64,000 nucleotides of DNA from Tubulanus polymorphus (Eukaryota; Nemertea; Palaeonemertea; Tubulaniformes; Tubulanidae): the NCBI RefSeq assembly GCF_964204645.1, contig NC_134027.1:3026485-3090484 (forward strand), in the 5' to 3' direction. Below the pieces are notes generated by a model. The model saw nothing but the letters and a program-made list of their open reading frames with translations, was not told the DNA's origin and made no database searches. Each line of letters starts with the position of its first letter. Positions within the stretch are counted from its first letter, which is position 1. A program made the translations under genes and the position numbers. Positions 13,498 through 26,233 of the stretch are shown in pieces.

Positions 13498-16400
13498 CTT
13501 TCTTCTGGTCATCACGTATAGATAATTATTGTTCGTGCTGAGAAGCATGTCCGGGTTCACTTTACTGCCTTGGTCAATCGTAATATCTTCATATTCATGA
13601 GCGGATGAACTCGATTCAATAATAACCTGAAACAAAGTAGGAATATCAAACGAAACGCCAGCAATACAAAGAATAGGGAGATTTTTCATTACAAACGGTC
13701 TACTATATCATCGTACCTTTTTGATATGACCGTTAGATGTGCCGAGGAATGCAGCTGTATAGTTCATCGTAGGAATGACAGCCAGTGACGATAATCCAGA
13801 TGCGTGAAATGTTTTCAGCGCTATAGCAGTGACCGGTATAGTTCCATTGATCGGATGGTTGTAATCGTGTTTTCCGCAATAAGCCTGGTCGATTTGAAAT
13901 GACTGAAATGAAATAATCTGGAATAAGAATTGGCCGTGGTGAGGGGACATACGATCGTGGGAGAAGATACATTTAAGCGGCGATCACGAGGAGATGATTT
14001 GGCCCGGGTTTAACTGTCCCGAACCAGAATTTGCTTAATCTGGCACAGGCTACTACATGCTCTATATTTGGAAATTTGGTCGAAGAAACAATGGACATTT
14101 TTGCAATAACAATTCTAGGGCTTTGATCACAGTTTGACATTTGTGTCATCTAGTGAACAAGGCTTCTCATTAATGTGTAATGATTTGAAATGCCTCGTTA
14201 AAAAACAATGTATGTCACATTTCATACCGGCTGACCTATTCTATAAATACACCATATGTTTAATCCCTTTCAGGTAATTAATTTTTGCAAAAGTGTTTGA
14301 CACACATCTGTTACAGGAGTAGATCTCAATGGTAATTCAGAATTATAGGGTCGCTAATGTTAACACATCACAGAACGTAATGCATTCCGATAAATGTGCT
14401 CTAACAACAAACATCAGGGATCGTGAATAATAACATTTTACCAGCGGGGTCTGTGAATGTATCCCAGCGGGTATCAGCACTCCGACTCATATCGATATAG
14501 TATGCTTCCCTAGTTCCAATGAAAGCCAGAAAAATCAAAAAGCCTTCTAACGTAAAAAGCTGAGGAGGCATTATGTATTGACTGTATCGTCAATTATTGA
14601 AATAAAATACGTCTAATTCCATATTCTCAAAGCGATCCAGAATCCTTCTCAAGACACATCAAATGTGCCAATATGAAGAGAAATATTTGCTCTGCCAGTC
14701 CCTCGATGTTAACTTAGTCTGAATAATTCATAGGAAGTGTCAACACACAAAATCAACTCGGCTAGTTATGGGCTCTCAGGTATAAGTAAAGTTTGTTTTA
14801 AGCAAGTGATATGAGGGTAAGTTGCATGGATCGCAGTAGTGTATAAATATCACTTTTTAATGGAAAGTGACGGAAACGCCTCAAAAATTGCATTAGATCC
14901 AGTGCTGGAAGTCACACTAGTCAGATGAATAAACTCTGACCAATTTCCCCCGAAGGAAGTTTGGTTCTGTGGAAGTAGTCATCTCGTGTATCATTGGCTA
15001 AATTAGGAATCAATGCCGAGCTATTATCAGCCAATATAGTCGTAAGTGCCGGATAGAAAGCCCACAAGTTGACTGAAACACTTAGCCATTCCGTAACTTA
15101 TCTTCTATTGTCAACGAGAATGCTAAACACTGCAGTGGCTTCTCGCTCTGATCATCGCATACTTTCATGTTAGATCCCAAAGTGATTTAGAAACAATGCA
15201 TCAAACACAGAATCTAGAGTGAAACCTGTCCAATACAGTGTTTTACCGATACACAAAATCTCCCAGCAGCAAAACTACGGAAACTTGAAAAAAAACTACG
15301 CCAACGCCTGAGGAAATCCCTTTGAAAATATAATGCCACATTAATAGCTGTTCTTTCATATTTTTCAAAAATTCTATGGTTGCCGAATGGTGGATTGTTG
15401 TAGAGTTATTAATGATACGCAGTGACACACCCATTAACACAGCGTTGAAGGATAACTGATCCCCACTAGGACTGACTGTATACACACAATGTTCTTGGAC
15501 AATAAAGGGTTAATAACTACATTAGCGTATTCTAATTTGGCCTGTACCAAGAACAGACCAATTTAGAACAGACCAAATCAATGCTGTGCGCTCATATACA
15601 TTTTTAAATCAAATGATATCACTGGTCCAGCTAGACGCAACAGTGTGATTAACAGGCAATAAAAGCTATTTTCTATTCACACTCATAGATGTAAAAAATA
15701 CAAAGTGGATCTGGATCAGTCTTTTTGGTCGGTTTAAATGAGACTGTTTTATAATGTAACGGACTTCTAAAAGTCCATTCTAAAATAGAACCGACTAAAT
15801 TGAGGATATTCTAAGGAAAGTAGTGTGAACGCGTGTGGAATGTAGTGAGTGAAGGGTTAATGATACTTACACCACTACTACACGGTTGAGGATTGACGAG
15901 ATGATCGGGTCCCGTAAATCCATTTCCCTGGAAGCAGGCGCGAATATTCTGAGTAAATATTTTCCGGATCTCCTTCAACGAATACATACACAGCGCAGAC
16001 CGGGATGTCGGCTGATCGGTGTTCGGTTGACCGATCGAGAAAACGCCGAACAGGACGTCATCGACCAGTTCCGTTACTTTCAGACTCCGCGCGACGTGTA
16101 CCCCGGTTTTACCGACGTACATCGCTTGCGCCAAGTTGTAACTGGTTCCGGCGAAATGACACTTCAGCGGTACTTCCACGTACGAACGATACGCGTCGTC
16201 CGATTGACAAATCCGTACGAGTTTACTTTCGTAAGCGAGCGAATCGCGATTACGACGTTGTACGGTCGTGAAGTAACTGAACCCTCCGGCGCCGAACCCG
16301 TGCACGTAGTTCACGCGGAAACTGTCTCTCATTTGGCTTTCGATCGAAATGGCGGATTTCGTTCGCAAGTGGTCGTTTTTCGCGTAATCGAGAGTATCTA

Positions 16401-17016
16401 AACTGCGGCTACTAATCGTCGGTACGATATCTTTATACGCGCTCTCACCGACCGTACTGCGAGTAGCGGCGATATATAGAACGGGTACCGGACGCAGGCC
16501 CGAACCCGGCCCATTCGATATAAACATCACAGTCGAAGACGAATTATCCCACGGAACTTTATAATGATATTTTTGAGATGTCGTTATATCGATAGAATCC
16601 AATTTACGTTTTACGCAGTATCCTTGAAGTAGATTTGAGCACGTAATTATGTTATTGTTGTCGTAATCTATAACTAAACCTTTACAAACGCTATCCGTGA
16701 GCACTTTTTTATACAGATGACAATTAGCCGTATCGGTACACACGCAGTTATCCGGTGGGCAGCGTGGATTGTCTTTATGAGGCCCGGTTATAGCAGTTTT
16801 CAGTAGATTCAACCTTGAATTTAACTGATACAAGGAATTGACAGCACCGATGAAGACTGTTTGAGAATTTCGGTCGATCGCTAAATGATTGAATTCGCCG
16901 AGATTCGAAGGATCGCTGAATGTGTTCACTATATATGTTCTTACTCCATCCACGCAACAAGTGCAGAGAAGCATCGCATAAACTAACATCAGAATCTCAA
17001 TAAATATATTCCTCAT
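13498..17016 (-). CDS. Plexin, N-terminal sema-domain exons (partial)
   Basis: Plexins are transmembrane receptors for semaphorins that steer axons and cells. Three minus-strand exons join in phase 0: 17016-15871 (382 codons), 13902-13717 (62) and 13626-13498 (43), giving 487 residues. The chain starts with a hydrophobic signal peptide (about 1-25). A complete sema beta-propeller follows, with plexin-type motifs: NHLAIDRNSQTVFIGAVNSL near the start, AYCG after the second junction, FLGTSNGHIKK, and NNYLYVMTRRK just before the expected PSI domain. The open donor after MTRRK shows that the gene continues. PSI, IPT, transmembrane and RasGAP-like exons were not found, so they lie in the unrecognised 13 kb or beyond the window. 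The ATG at 17016 begins the signal peptide; a 3' splice site at 17083 marks an upstream 5'UTR exon. Class A versus B cannot be settled here. Confidence 0.9.
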
Positions 17017-17061
17017 GATGCCTGTTTTATTGTTTGTACGTTTTTATCTCCGATGTGTAAA

Positions 17062-17079
17062 TTATCTCATTAGTTCCAT
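17062..17079 (-). promoter_or_regulatory. Short upstream ORF in plexin 5'UTR
   Basis: Between the acceptor at 17083 and the plexin ATG (17016) the transcript would carry ATG GAA CTA ATG AGA TAA, a five-codon upstream ORF ending 45 bases before the main start. Such uORFs often lower translation. Its use here is inferred only from position. Confidence 0.4.
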
Positions 17080-17082
17080 GTT

Positions 17083-20000
17083 CTGAAATGAGAAGAACAA
17101 AGTAATAAATGAGTTCGATATTTCACACATATATAAGCGATAATACTTCCAACATTGACGAAATGAAATAGCTCAAACTTAGGTCAAGTTCATATTGCAG
17201 ACAAACCCATTATCTTACGCATACATTCTTACATGTTTGTGTGTATTATACTTTAAAAGGGTTTGCGAGGATTTTAAAGCAGAATTTACAAGGCATTTTA
17301 AACAAACACCCGGAGAATAACAGATTAGTAATACACCCACTATCAACTAGAAGGCGTGCAATTTAATAATTGACGATCTCTCGAATCATTATGAAACAAA
17401 AACGAAATTAAGATACTACGTACTTCCCACTACACCCCTGCCGACAAGTGGAATGTCATAGAAAAGACGACTTGAGAAAAAATTCCAAAAACGAGTTTTA
17501 TGTGTCAAGACACGTTCAAACTGGCATAACTTACGCCATATTTTCCCATGACATTTACCACGATCTCTGATGATCAATATATCTCAATGAACGGTAGAAA
17601 CGAAAATATAATGTTTGAAATGCTGCCTCATCGAGCTTCTTCATACCGCAAAGATAAACTGCAATGATAAAGTTACTTCGCGCCCATCGATTTCCAGCAT
17701 GACCTCAAATACTGAACTTTCCTAAAATCCCTGCTACACTATATCAAAACACGAAACAAACTTTTGTCATTTTCCCACAATCGTTCTATTTCACATTTAC
17801 CCCCTATTCAATATAGTCAACGTGTTCGACAAAAGCGACGGAATCTGAACTCAGAAAAACTGATTATAATACGAACAAAAATCTTAGAGCCTTTCTCCGT
17901 GCATCTCACCGGATGACCACCGTCCAACAATACATGAATAGCAATGGCTTTATAGGAGGGCATTTAACCAAACGGTGAATATAGTGTTTTATATGAGAAA
18001 GAAAGCATACACCATCTTGGTCACATAAATGTCCCCGGGCCATGTCCAATTTTTAATTCAGCTAATCACGACCCAAAATCTGAGGAATCATCGCGTTTCA
18101 ATTAGAAAATCAGCCGATAGTATTTCGACATTTTGATATTCAAAACAACATGTATTACCTCATACATATAAACACCTGCGTGAAGCTTAACGGCAACTTT
18201 TATCCCGTTTTTGTGACATTGCATGAATAATTAAAAGAAATAAATGTACAGACACCTGTCTCGGTAATTGCCTAGATTTGATTCAAGAGCTAATGGATAT
18301 ATCATATGCCATTATCACACATAAATCATGAAATATGTCCCGCTATATGAGGAACCAGCATTTTGAGAACTGTGCGATGACATAACGCAGCAATTTGCAA
18401 AGTGCCTAGAAACCGCATAATGCTACAATAAATTAATCTGCCCTAAACGAGGATTGATATCTTCGTAGAAGAGAAATGATTCAATATTTCAGATCGACCC
18501 ACAACCATCACTGCATTAAAAATCTAAAAGCTTATTTTCTTCAACTAATCTTATTTTCTAACTTTGAAATCGACACTAATGCAGTAATGGAGCATACTTA
18601 CCCGAAGATATAGTTGTAAGAAAGTATTGCTAAAAACACATGTTCCCCACTGGGACAGCAACAGTTCAGAAAAAGATGTTCCTTTTTGCGCTGTTTACAC
18701 CCGAGACATGCGCTTGCAGCACTCCCCCACAGCAACGGGTCAATGAAGCTCAGAGGAGTACCAAGGGACTTTTTAGCTTTTAAGCAACTTGTTTCAACGC
18801 GACTAATCAAAAAGTATCAAATATATCATTTATAATCTAGAAATTCATGTTCTGATAAGCAAAGCAAAAAGACGCTTTAACGCTAGCAAAAACTCACATA
18901 TGAATAAGGCAGGGTGAATTATCCTCTGATAAAATCTCAAATAACCTGATGCATTCTACAAGTATATGATTTACAATTTACCGCTTTTACATCGACGTGA
19001 AGCTAAAAATAAAACTTCCAAAACATGAAACTCCGGTTTTTTGCTTCCGCTACTTTGCATATCCTCAATAAATTACGACTCGCAATTTGAAGTGCCAACG
19101 ATCGCGATGTATCTTCTGAATCGGGGAACAAATCGCGAAAAGATTCGTTTGTTATCGTTGATAAAGAACGCGTATCGCGGCGTATTCCGAGCCGTGCATA
19201 AACGCCTCATTTCAACAAATCACAAAAACTCCTCTCTCCGAGCATCGGCTATAGAAACTTCATCAAAATGTGGGCCACGCCGCGAGATGATTTGTTATCG
19301 AAGAAACCCAAATAATACAACAGATTCTGTGGTCAAATTCGTGGTCAACTTCGTGTCAACCTCGTACATGCGAAAACTTTTGACATCGCCGTTGAAGTAC
19401 AAACCTTAGTATTGTAAGAGAACGGGTCTCGGTGGGTATCCGATATAGAGACACAGACAGCGACGAGAACAGCTCCTATCAGTAGCACGCCATGTGCTTG
19501 AATGAGACGTATACACACTGTGCCACCGACTAACGCTACACCCAATTAGACTACAGTCTACGATTCATATACAAAAGATTGCGAAATATTTCCTACTGAA
19601 CTCTTAATCTTTATATTAAATGCATAGTGAGATAATTAAATCAATCCCTAAACATAGATATCGGCGTTCAATTATCTTTCAGACTTTGATATCACAATAT
19701 ATAGCTCGGAGCTGCCTACTGCCATCTGATGTGTTAAGCGATAAAACACTAGTGCTGATATCAATAGAAATTTCAAGGGAATGCCTTAAGTCAACGAACG
19801 CATCAGAAGTGTGATTAAATAACATATACCCATTTTCAAAAACTTAACATTTTTCTGTCCTTTATACACTTGAAATACCTGACACGATATTAGGCCTAAC
19901 ACAAAACTTACTCTGAACTCTCGTTTTAGTAAAGTCCACAGAATGATAATGATTATGTAGTATGCTTAATGTGGCCGCTCCCTAGGTAGTCCGTTACACG

Positions 20001-21742
20001 GCGGATAATACAAAATACCTGAAATACCGGTATTTCACAATAGACAATTTACTATAGTGAGTTCTCAACAAATTTATTAATGGAAGCGTGACATCGGCTA
20101 AATACAGAAACTCTTGAAAAAAAAAAACGGCTGTTTTGACTAGTTTAGTTATGTCCCTAATATTGTATAAAATGTCCATTCTTTTCCAGCATTTAGATAA
20201 TGAATTGATTATGTAATACTAAGCCTTGGGCTTAGGAGATTAAGTTTTTAGACATATATATATATATATATATTAACAAAATAAGACAGATTCATGCTTA
20301 AGTAAAAGTGTTTTGTTGACTTGGATCACTGAGGCCATCACAAAGGCTACTTAGAAATTGTTCAGCAAATCATAAATATTGACATTTAAATGTTCAACTA
20401 CTGCCTAAATGAAACCAATTTGACATCTCTCTTTAAAGATGAAGTGATAGTTTGCTTGTCGTACCACTGTTAAGCACAATCAACTGGGTTTGTACAAGGT
20501 TTTTAAGGGGACTTTGTACATGTAAAATCCTGGTATCCCTGATGCTAAATTTTTAGATTCAACTACAAGGATTGAATGAATTATCCTAGGCCTAACGTAG
20601 TACGGGTAGGCCTATATTTAATATCTTTTAAATAAAAATATGGTTTATCTATTTTTTTGGAATAGGGAAGCAATACATTTCTTACATTGTCTACATGTAC
20701 ACAATTTTTTTGCTAAATATTAATTTATTTTGAGGTAAAAATTGCCCGTTTGGAATTAAAAACTCTGGGGGTCTAACACTGCATGGAAGCTATTCATTAA
20801 TGAAATGAGAAACTCTAGGTGGTAGTGTGAAAAGAATAAAGCATATTGACACCACACAAACCAGGAGTAGGACTGGTCACAACTGACTGGACACCACACT
20901 GACCTTGGTATGAACTAATTAGGGACAAACTTCCAACCTACGGACAGCCAGTCATTTCAGCTCAGTAGTCAAGCATACGTGGTTGGACTACCAGTTGCGT
21001 GACCCCAGGCCAGGGCCAGGCCAATAGTTTCAGCCTTTGACCCTGGGGTGCCCCTGAGTGAGGTATCACGGGGTACACTGGTCTAACTAATGGACGAGGG
21101 CCTCACCAACCACGAAGTAGTACGTACACCCCACCAGAGTTTTAAACATTGAGTTAGTTGAGGTGGTTGAGGAGAATTTGAAGGATTGATATTTTGGCAA
21201 TCAGTCAATAAATCAAAATATCTAACAGTTAATCGAACTTACTTGGCCAATTTACTATACTTATGAGTAGGAAAATTAAAATAAAGTTCATGAAGTTTTA
21301 CATCATTTTGATCCTCGCTCACTGAGAGATATTCGGTAGATGGCGCTACTAGACGGGGTGTAGCGCACCAGTGCGGGACGCGCTTCTGGCACGCGACTAC
21401 TAAACAACGTAACGAAGATGGGGAATCCCAGAAAACACGAATTCCGTTTTGACTAATCTTCACGAGATATACTACAATATTGTGGCTGAAATCACAGGTA
21501 TGTGGTAATATCTTAACGAGATATATATATATATATATACGAGTATTTGATGCTAAATGGACGGACGGGGTGGTCAAAACGGCTTGATTTTTTGAATTCT
21601 CTGAATTTAATATTCTACTTCTATCTAACTAATCTAGAATCTAGACTTCCGGGTTTTGGGTTTTTTGAAAAGTTGAATGAAACTCGAACTTTCGATATCT
21701 CCCGTTTGCGTAGAACTGTTTCAATGAGAATATTTACTTTCA
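17083..21742. other. Spacer between divergent plexin and optineurin-like genes
   Basis: No exon is assigned. The promoters and 5'UTR exons of both flanking genes probably lie here. The first coding exons on both sides start with splice acceptors (17083 minus, 21743 plus), so upstream non-coding exons must exist. A relatively GC-rich patch around 21330-21430 is a plausible start region for the plus-strand gene. A minus-strand frame at 19345-19545 encodes a hydrophobic stretch and ends near a donor-like AAG|GTTTGT, but it has no ATG and no recognised family. TA microsatellites occur at 20254-20273 and 21521-21539. Confidence 0.5.
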
Positions 21743-21752
21743 GAAGAAAAGG

Positions 21753-24700
21753 ATGAATCATTCTGAGGTCGATTGTGCTTTACCCAGTTATACTTCATCT
21801 GATTTTGTTGTTTTATCGCGTGAAAATTCGGATGGTGATGACGTTGTTGCCGGAGCGGGAGACTGCGCCCCTCAAGAATTCGATAATATTCACTTCTCAT
21901 TGGATTCAATTACCAGCCACTTGAATCTTGAAGATGCGATTCAGAAGGTTCGAGATTTACTGCAAGAAAATCAAGAACTTAAAGGTAGCAAAATATTTAA
22001 CTTATAGCCTTGAATTCTTCTGTGCCCTGCAGTTTCAATGAAAAATTCTACTCTTAATCTTATTCAGAACTTAAGGAACTGGAGCCAGTTGATCAAAAGT
22101 TGTTAAGAGGTGACTGCTGGACAAATTCCAAATGTGATTTCGATTGTCTCGATGGTTGTCCACCAGTTTACTTTGAGTTAACCTACTTTTGAGCAACTGA
22201 CTCTGACCTCCATTATTATATCAAAGCCTAAGAAAGTTTATGAATACTTGCAGTAAAGTTGTGTGATACATTAATCTCTTATAGAAACATTATTGAAAAG
22301 TAATGCAGATATCAATGAGCAATGCCAGCGTTTGATTGAATGGAGAAAACAAACAATGGAGTCCAGCGCTCTGTGGAATAAGAAAGCCCAAGTAGCGAAG
22401 GAGACAATTGGGGTTTTACGTATAGAAAATGCTGAATTGAAGAGCAAGATTCAAGATCTTGAATATAGAGTTTCCGACGATAAGGAGGTGACTTTTTTCT
22501 CGCCATCATTTTATAATAAGGTCAAAAGATCTTCACGAATAAATCTTTGAAAAGCTTTCCTGATTAACTTTTAAAGATGCCGGACCTGAAAATCAGAATA
22601 ACGGAATTAGAAGCAGCCAATCAATTTTTGAAAGACAGTAAACAAGCAGCTGATAGAGAAATCAGTTTATTAAGAGCTGGAAATTTAGAAACTGTAAGTT
22701 TTTCATCCAATACCGATTATCAAATTGAGCTAGAATAAGTTATTTTCTCTTAAGTTCATTCATCATTATAACTTAAGCCCTTTTTTCCCAAGGGGCCTGA
22801 ACATCATCAATTTCCCATTTCTATCATGTATTTGTGTGACCTAAATTAAATTGATGATGAAATGAATATTATGTCATTATGTTTTATTATACTCTCTGTT
22901 TTCAGAATGATGTTGCTTCACAAATAAAGGCAGAGATTGTCGATAAAGAAGTCACAGATGCAGTAGATGGTAATCCTGGCCATTCGTCGGACGATAGTGA
23001 AATTGAGCATGTTTCTTGGAAAACTGAGGTTGCAGAGATGCAGAAACAAATCGAAGATTTGCGAGCTCGAGAAATCAGTCAGTCAGCTAGACATACTTCA
23101 GTGCTGAAAGAACTTGATATCCTGCGAAAACAAGTTGAAACCTATAAACAAATGGAAATCGATTTCTTGAATGCTCAACAAGAAAAGGAGGCTGTAATTC
23201 GCGCTGATGAGGCTCAAATTGAGCTCTTGAATAAACACATTTCGGAATACAAAACCAATCAGGTATTCAACGATATCAATGAATGATAACCTATTCAATG
23301 ATTTACTGTATTAACCATGATATTTGGTCATCATTTTTCAGGCTCAATATGAAACTGAAATCACAAATTTGAACCAGGCAATGAACGAGGAAAAATCAAA
23401 ATTCATTGTCGTTTTGAAGGAGAGGGATGAAGTTCAGGTTAAGATGGATTCGATTCTTAAAGACTTGAAAGTTTTACAAGATGAAAAAGGCAAACTTATT
23501 GAACAGAAACAGAAACTGGAAAATGAAAATGAGAACCTTGAAAAACGGTATAATGAAGTGAATGCTGAGAATAATTTGATGAAGGAAGAAATAGAAAAGC
23601 AGAAGAAATCAGTGGAAACAATGAACGAAGAGAAACATGTACTGTTAGCCATGAATAATCAATTGAATGCTGAAGCTGCTCGTGATAAGATTGATTCCAG
23701 TTTGTCTTATTTATTGAATACAGATGATCTTATGTCTCATGTTGATGAGTTCATTAAGGTCAAGGAGTCCGGTATGTATACATGGACAGTAAAAAAATTT
23801 ATCAGTTTAATCTGGATTTTGATCTAATACAGATAGAATTTATGATCCGCCTATACATAGATATATTTGAAATATGATGTTCAGTCAGGATTTCTCAAAG
23901 CGGATGAATTTAATCAGTTTCAAATGATCTGGATTAAATCGGTTCTACTGTCATGTTCTAATGAGTACACAGTTCATCTTAAGAATATTATATTTGTTCA
24001 CTAAATACATTTGTAAGTCGGATATCACGTATTATACAGATGTGAAAAGAGTAATGTCTGAAGTTCAGAAAGGTCCAGATCCAAAAGAAGCGGCTGAAGA
24101 CAAAGCAAAACGTGAAAAGGTAGTACATCAGCTGCAAGAAGAACGTGAACGAGTATGTAACCTGTCTGAGGAACTAAAAAGACAGGCTAATGTGGTAGGT
24201 TATCTCAGGTTATCTCTCTTATCTCAGTTGAGAGAGGAGTTGTGATAGCGTTCAAATATTCTCTATTTGCGCAGATCTCTGACCTGAAAACACAACTAGC
24301 ATCAAAGGAAACCTTGATGAAAGAAAATGCTGAGAAGGTTAGTTTCTATGAGCAGTCCTCAAGAAAATTACGGAAGGAAACTAAGGAACAAGTTGAAAAC
24401 CTGACACAACAACTGAGAGAATGTAAGATAAAGGAGGTACGTACGTTCACTATACACATTTAGAATTTATTGTCCTACATCATTGATTGGATTGTACAAC
24501 TGACAATAAAGTAAATGAATTTCAGACTCAAATGGTTTCGGTAGAAATGGTCCAAAATTTGGAAAAACAATTACAGACTCATATTCAGCAATATGAGTTT
24601 GTGCAGAAACAATTAGAAACCAGCAACAAGTTACTGGAAATAGAAAAACGAAGGTATGAAGGGCATTATACGCTTAGGAAAGTTGCATGAGAATCAGAAA

Positions 24701-25995
24701 AGTGGTTGGAAAAATTTAATGTATCTTCACTTAACTGCAACTTACAGATCTAAAGAGTTAGATGGTCAATGTAATGTGTACGCATGTGAGGTACAATCTG
24801 AGAAAGAGAAGGTTGGTCATTTAACTCAAGGTCTCACAAATTTCGAACAGATAATGGGAGTTAAAGACAAACAGCTAGCTGAGTGCAAGTATGTATATCA
24901 ACATTTAAATGTTCGTTTACTACTCCATTATTCGCTGGTAAGTTATTGGCACTGATCATGATGTTATTCAGAACCCAGTTGGAAGATTTAAGCCGTCATT
25001 TCAATCAGTTGCTGGAGGATCACCATGAAATGTTGAAGTCTTGTGAATATTACAAGACCAGATGTGATGATCTCGAAATACAATTGGTATGAAAATTTTT
25101 CAGTCGTATTCTCTGTCAAGTAGTTCAAATATTGATATCAGATTTATGTATTACATGAGCTTTTATTGTAAAACAGAAGAAACAAGGGACTGATCTACAT
25201 GGAAGAACTCAAGAACAGCTTAAACACGCTCATATTCAAATCCTTGGATTTAAAGAGGCTTTGGAAGCGAAAGACAATGAGATAGCAAAACTTCATTTAG
25301 TGCAGCGAGAACTGCAAGAAACAAAAGATCAATGTGTTGTCTTAAAACAACAGGTAATTCTTATTCTCAACACCTATAGTCACTTTTCTATCTCAAAAAG
25401 GAAATGCCATAAGCCATGATGATAGGACATGGTCAGTAATCTGAGATGCTCAAAAGATATATGCAATATATGCAATGATTATATTTCTATGTATTTCAGA
25501 TGGAATTGTACATGTCGGACTTCCAACAAGAGCGAGAAGCACGGGAGCAAGCACGTGCTGAACTAGAATCAGCGAAAGATGAATGCGAACGTTTACAGAG
25601 ACAAGTCGAGATGTGTTCCCGTGCAAATATAGCAGGCATGCAACAGAATGAGGAATATTCATTAGCAAATCAAACATACGGATATTATCCAGGTCACGAG
25701 CAATGGGTACATCCGGGTTACCCGTATCCTCCTCAACAACATTACCAGCAGCCCGCGGTGAGACATTTCTCTAGAAATGCGTCCCCAAAATATCTTTTTG
25801 TTTCCGAAATATTCTTACTGATCATTTGCACTGAATTCTATATTTCAGGGGAATCAAGCAATGGCACAACCGAATCAACGTGTTAACAGTGACCAATATA
25901 AGTGTCCGTGTTGTGGTAAACTATGTCCAGATGTCGACACGTTGCAAATACATTGCATTGAATGCCTCGACCGTATGGAAAATAATCCGAGATAA
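21753..25995 (+). CDS. OPTN: Optineurin/NEMO-family ubiquitin-binding adaptor, 873 aa
   Basis: This family links ubiquitin chains to IKK/TBK1 signalling and selective autophagy. Thirteen coding exons keep frame: 21753-21984, 22285-22487, 22577-22693, 22906-23262, 23342-23771, 24040-24194, 24275-24436, 24526-24653, 24748-24888, 24972-25086, 25177-25353, 25500-25757 and 25849-25995. The start ATG lies 10 bases after an acceptor. Residues 60-110 (LLQENQELKETLLKSN..., RLIEW) match the N-terminal NEMO/OPTN coiled coil. A long coiled coil fills the middle. The UBAN motif MSDFQQEREAREQ lies at 744-756, with D746, F747, E750 and R751. A Tyr/Pro/Gln-rich linker (about 780-825) leads to a C-terminal zinc finger with C844, C847, H860 and C864 and the family signature DTLQIH. 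Human OPTN is 577 aa and NEMO 419, so this protein is long. OPTN versus NEMO orthology is not decided. Confidence 0.92.
22068..22109 (+). other. Candidate in-frame cassette exon in OPTN-like intron 1
   Basis: A strong acceptor (pyrimidine tract plus cag, ending 22067) and a donor-like GAG|GTGACT (22110) bound a 42-base segment. It enters and leaves in phase 1, so inclusion would add 14 residues (ELKELEPVDQKLLR) without a frameshift. Its 3' part is the terminal repeat of the MITE at 22081-22204. Direct splicing of exon 1 to 22285 gives the conserved family sequence, so this segment is at most alternative. Confidence 0.3.
22081..22204. mobile_element. MITE in OPTN-like intron 1
   Basis: The ends form imperfect inverted repeats of about 25 bp: gagccagttgatcaaaag (from 22082) against the complement of cttttgagcaactgactc (ending 22203). 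Inner arms (ctgctggacaa / ttgtccaccag) also pair. A similar end, ggctccaaactg, occurs near 44626, so the family may be dispersed. Confidence 0.6.
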
Positions 25996-26054
25996 TTTCA
26001 TTCAATTGTAATTTGCTATTAGTAAGTTTACTTTTAGGTTTTATCATGAATTAT

Positions 26055-26060
26055 ATTAAA
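26055..26060 (+). terminator. Possible OPTN-like poly(A) signal (ATTAAA)
   Basis: ATTAAA lies 60 bases after the stop codon. It is a common variant signal, but a longer 3'UTR running through the minisatellite is equally possible. Confidence 0.3.
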
Positions 26061-26132
26061 CAATAATCTAATCTCTGATAGCCTAATCCTGTACATTTTG
26101 TTTTGTGAAACTCAGACGATGAATTTGGACAA

Positions 26133-26233
26133 CCACTCGGAGAGTTGGGGGATGTTTCCACTCGGAGAGTTGGGGGATGTTTCCACTTGGAGAGTTGGGG
26201 GATGTTTCCACTCGGAGAGTTGGGGGGATGTTT
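26133..26233. repeat. 25-bp G-rich minisatellite, four copies
   Basis: The unit ccactcggagagttggggga followed by tgttt is repeated at 26133, 26158, 26183 and 26208. The third copy has one C to T change and the last one extra G. It begins 138 bases after the optineurin-like stop, so it may be in the 3'UTR. Each unit carries a G5 or G6 run. Confidence 0.95.

Noticed and set aside
15243..15485. 80-codon minus-strand frame in plexin intron 1 as an extra exon
   Set aside because: It ends in an in-frame TAA, and joining exon 15871 directly to 13902 gives continuous sema sequence in phase 0.
15886..16401. 171-codon open frame on the plus strand
   Set aside because: It is the antisense shadow of the plexin sema exon, whose minus-strand frame matches the family throughout.
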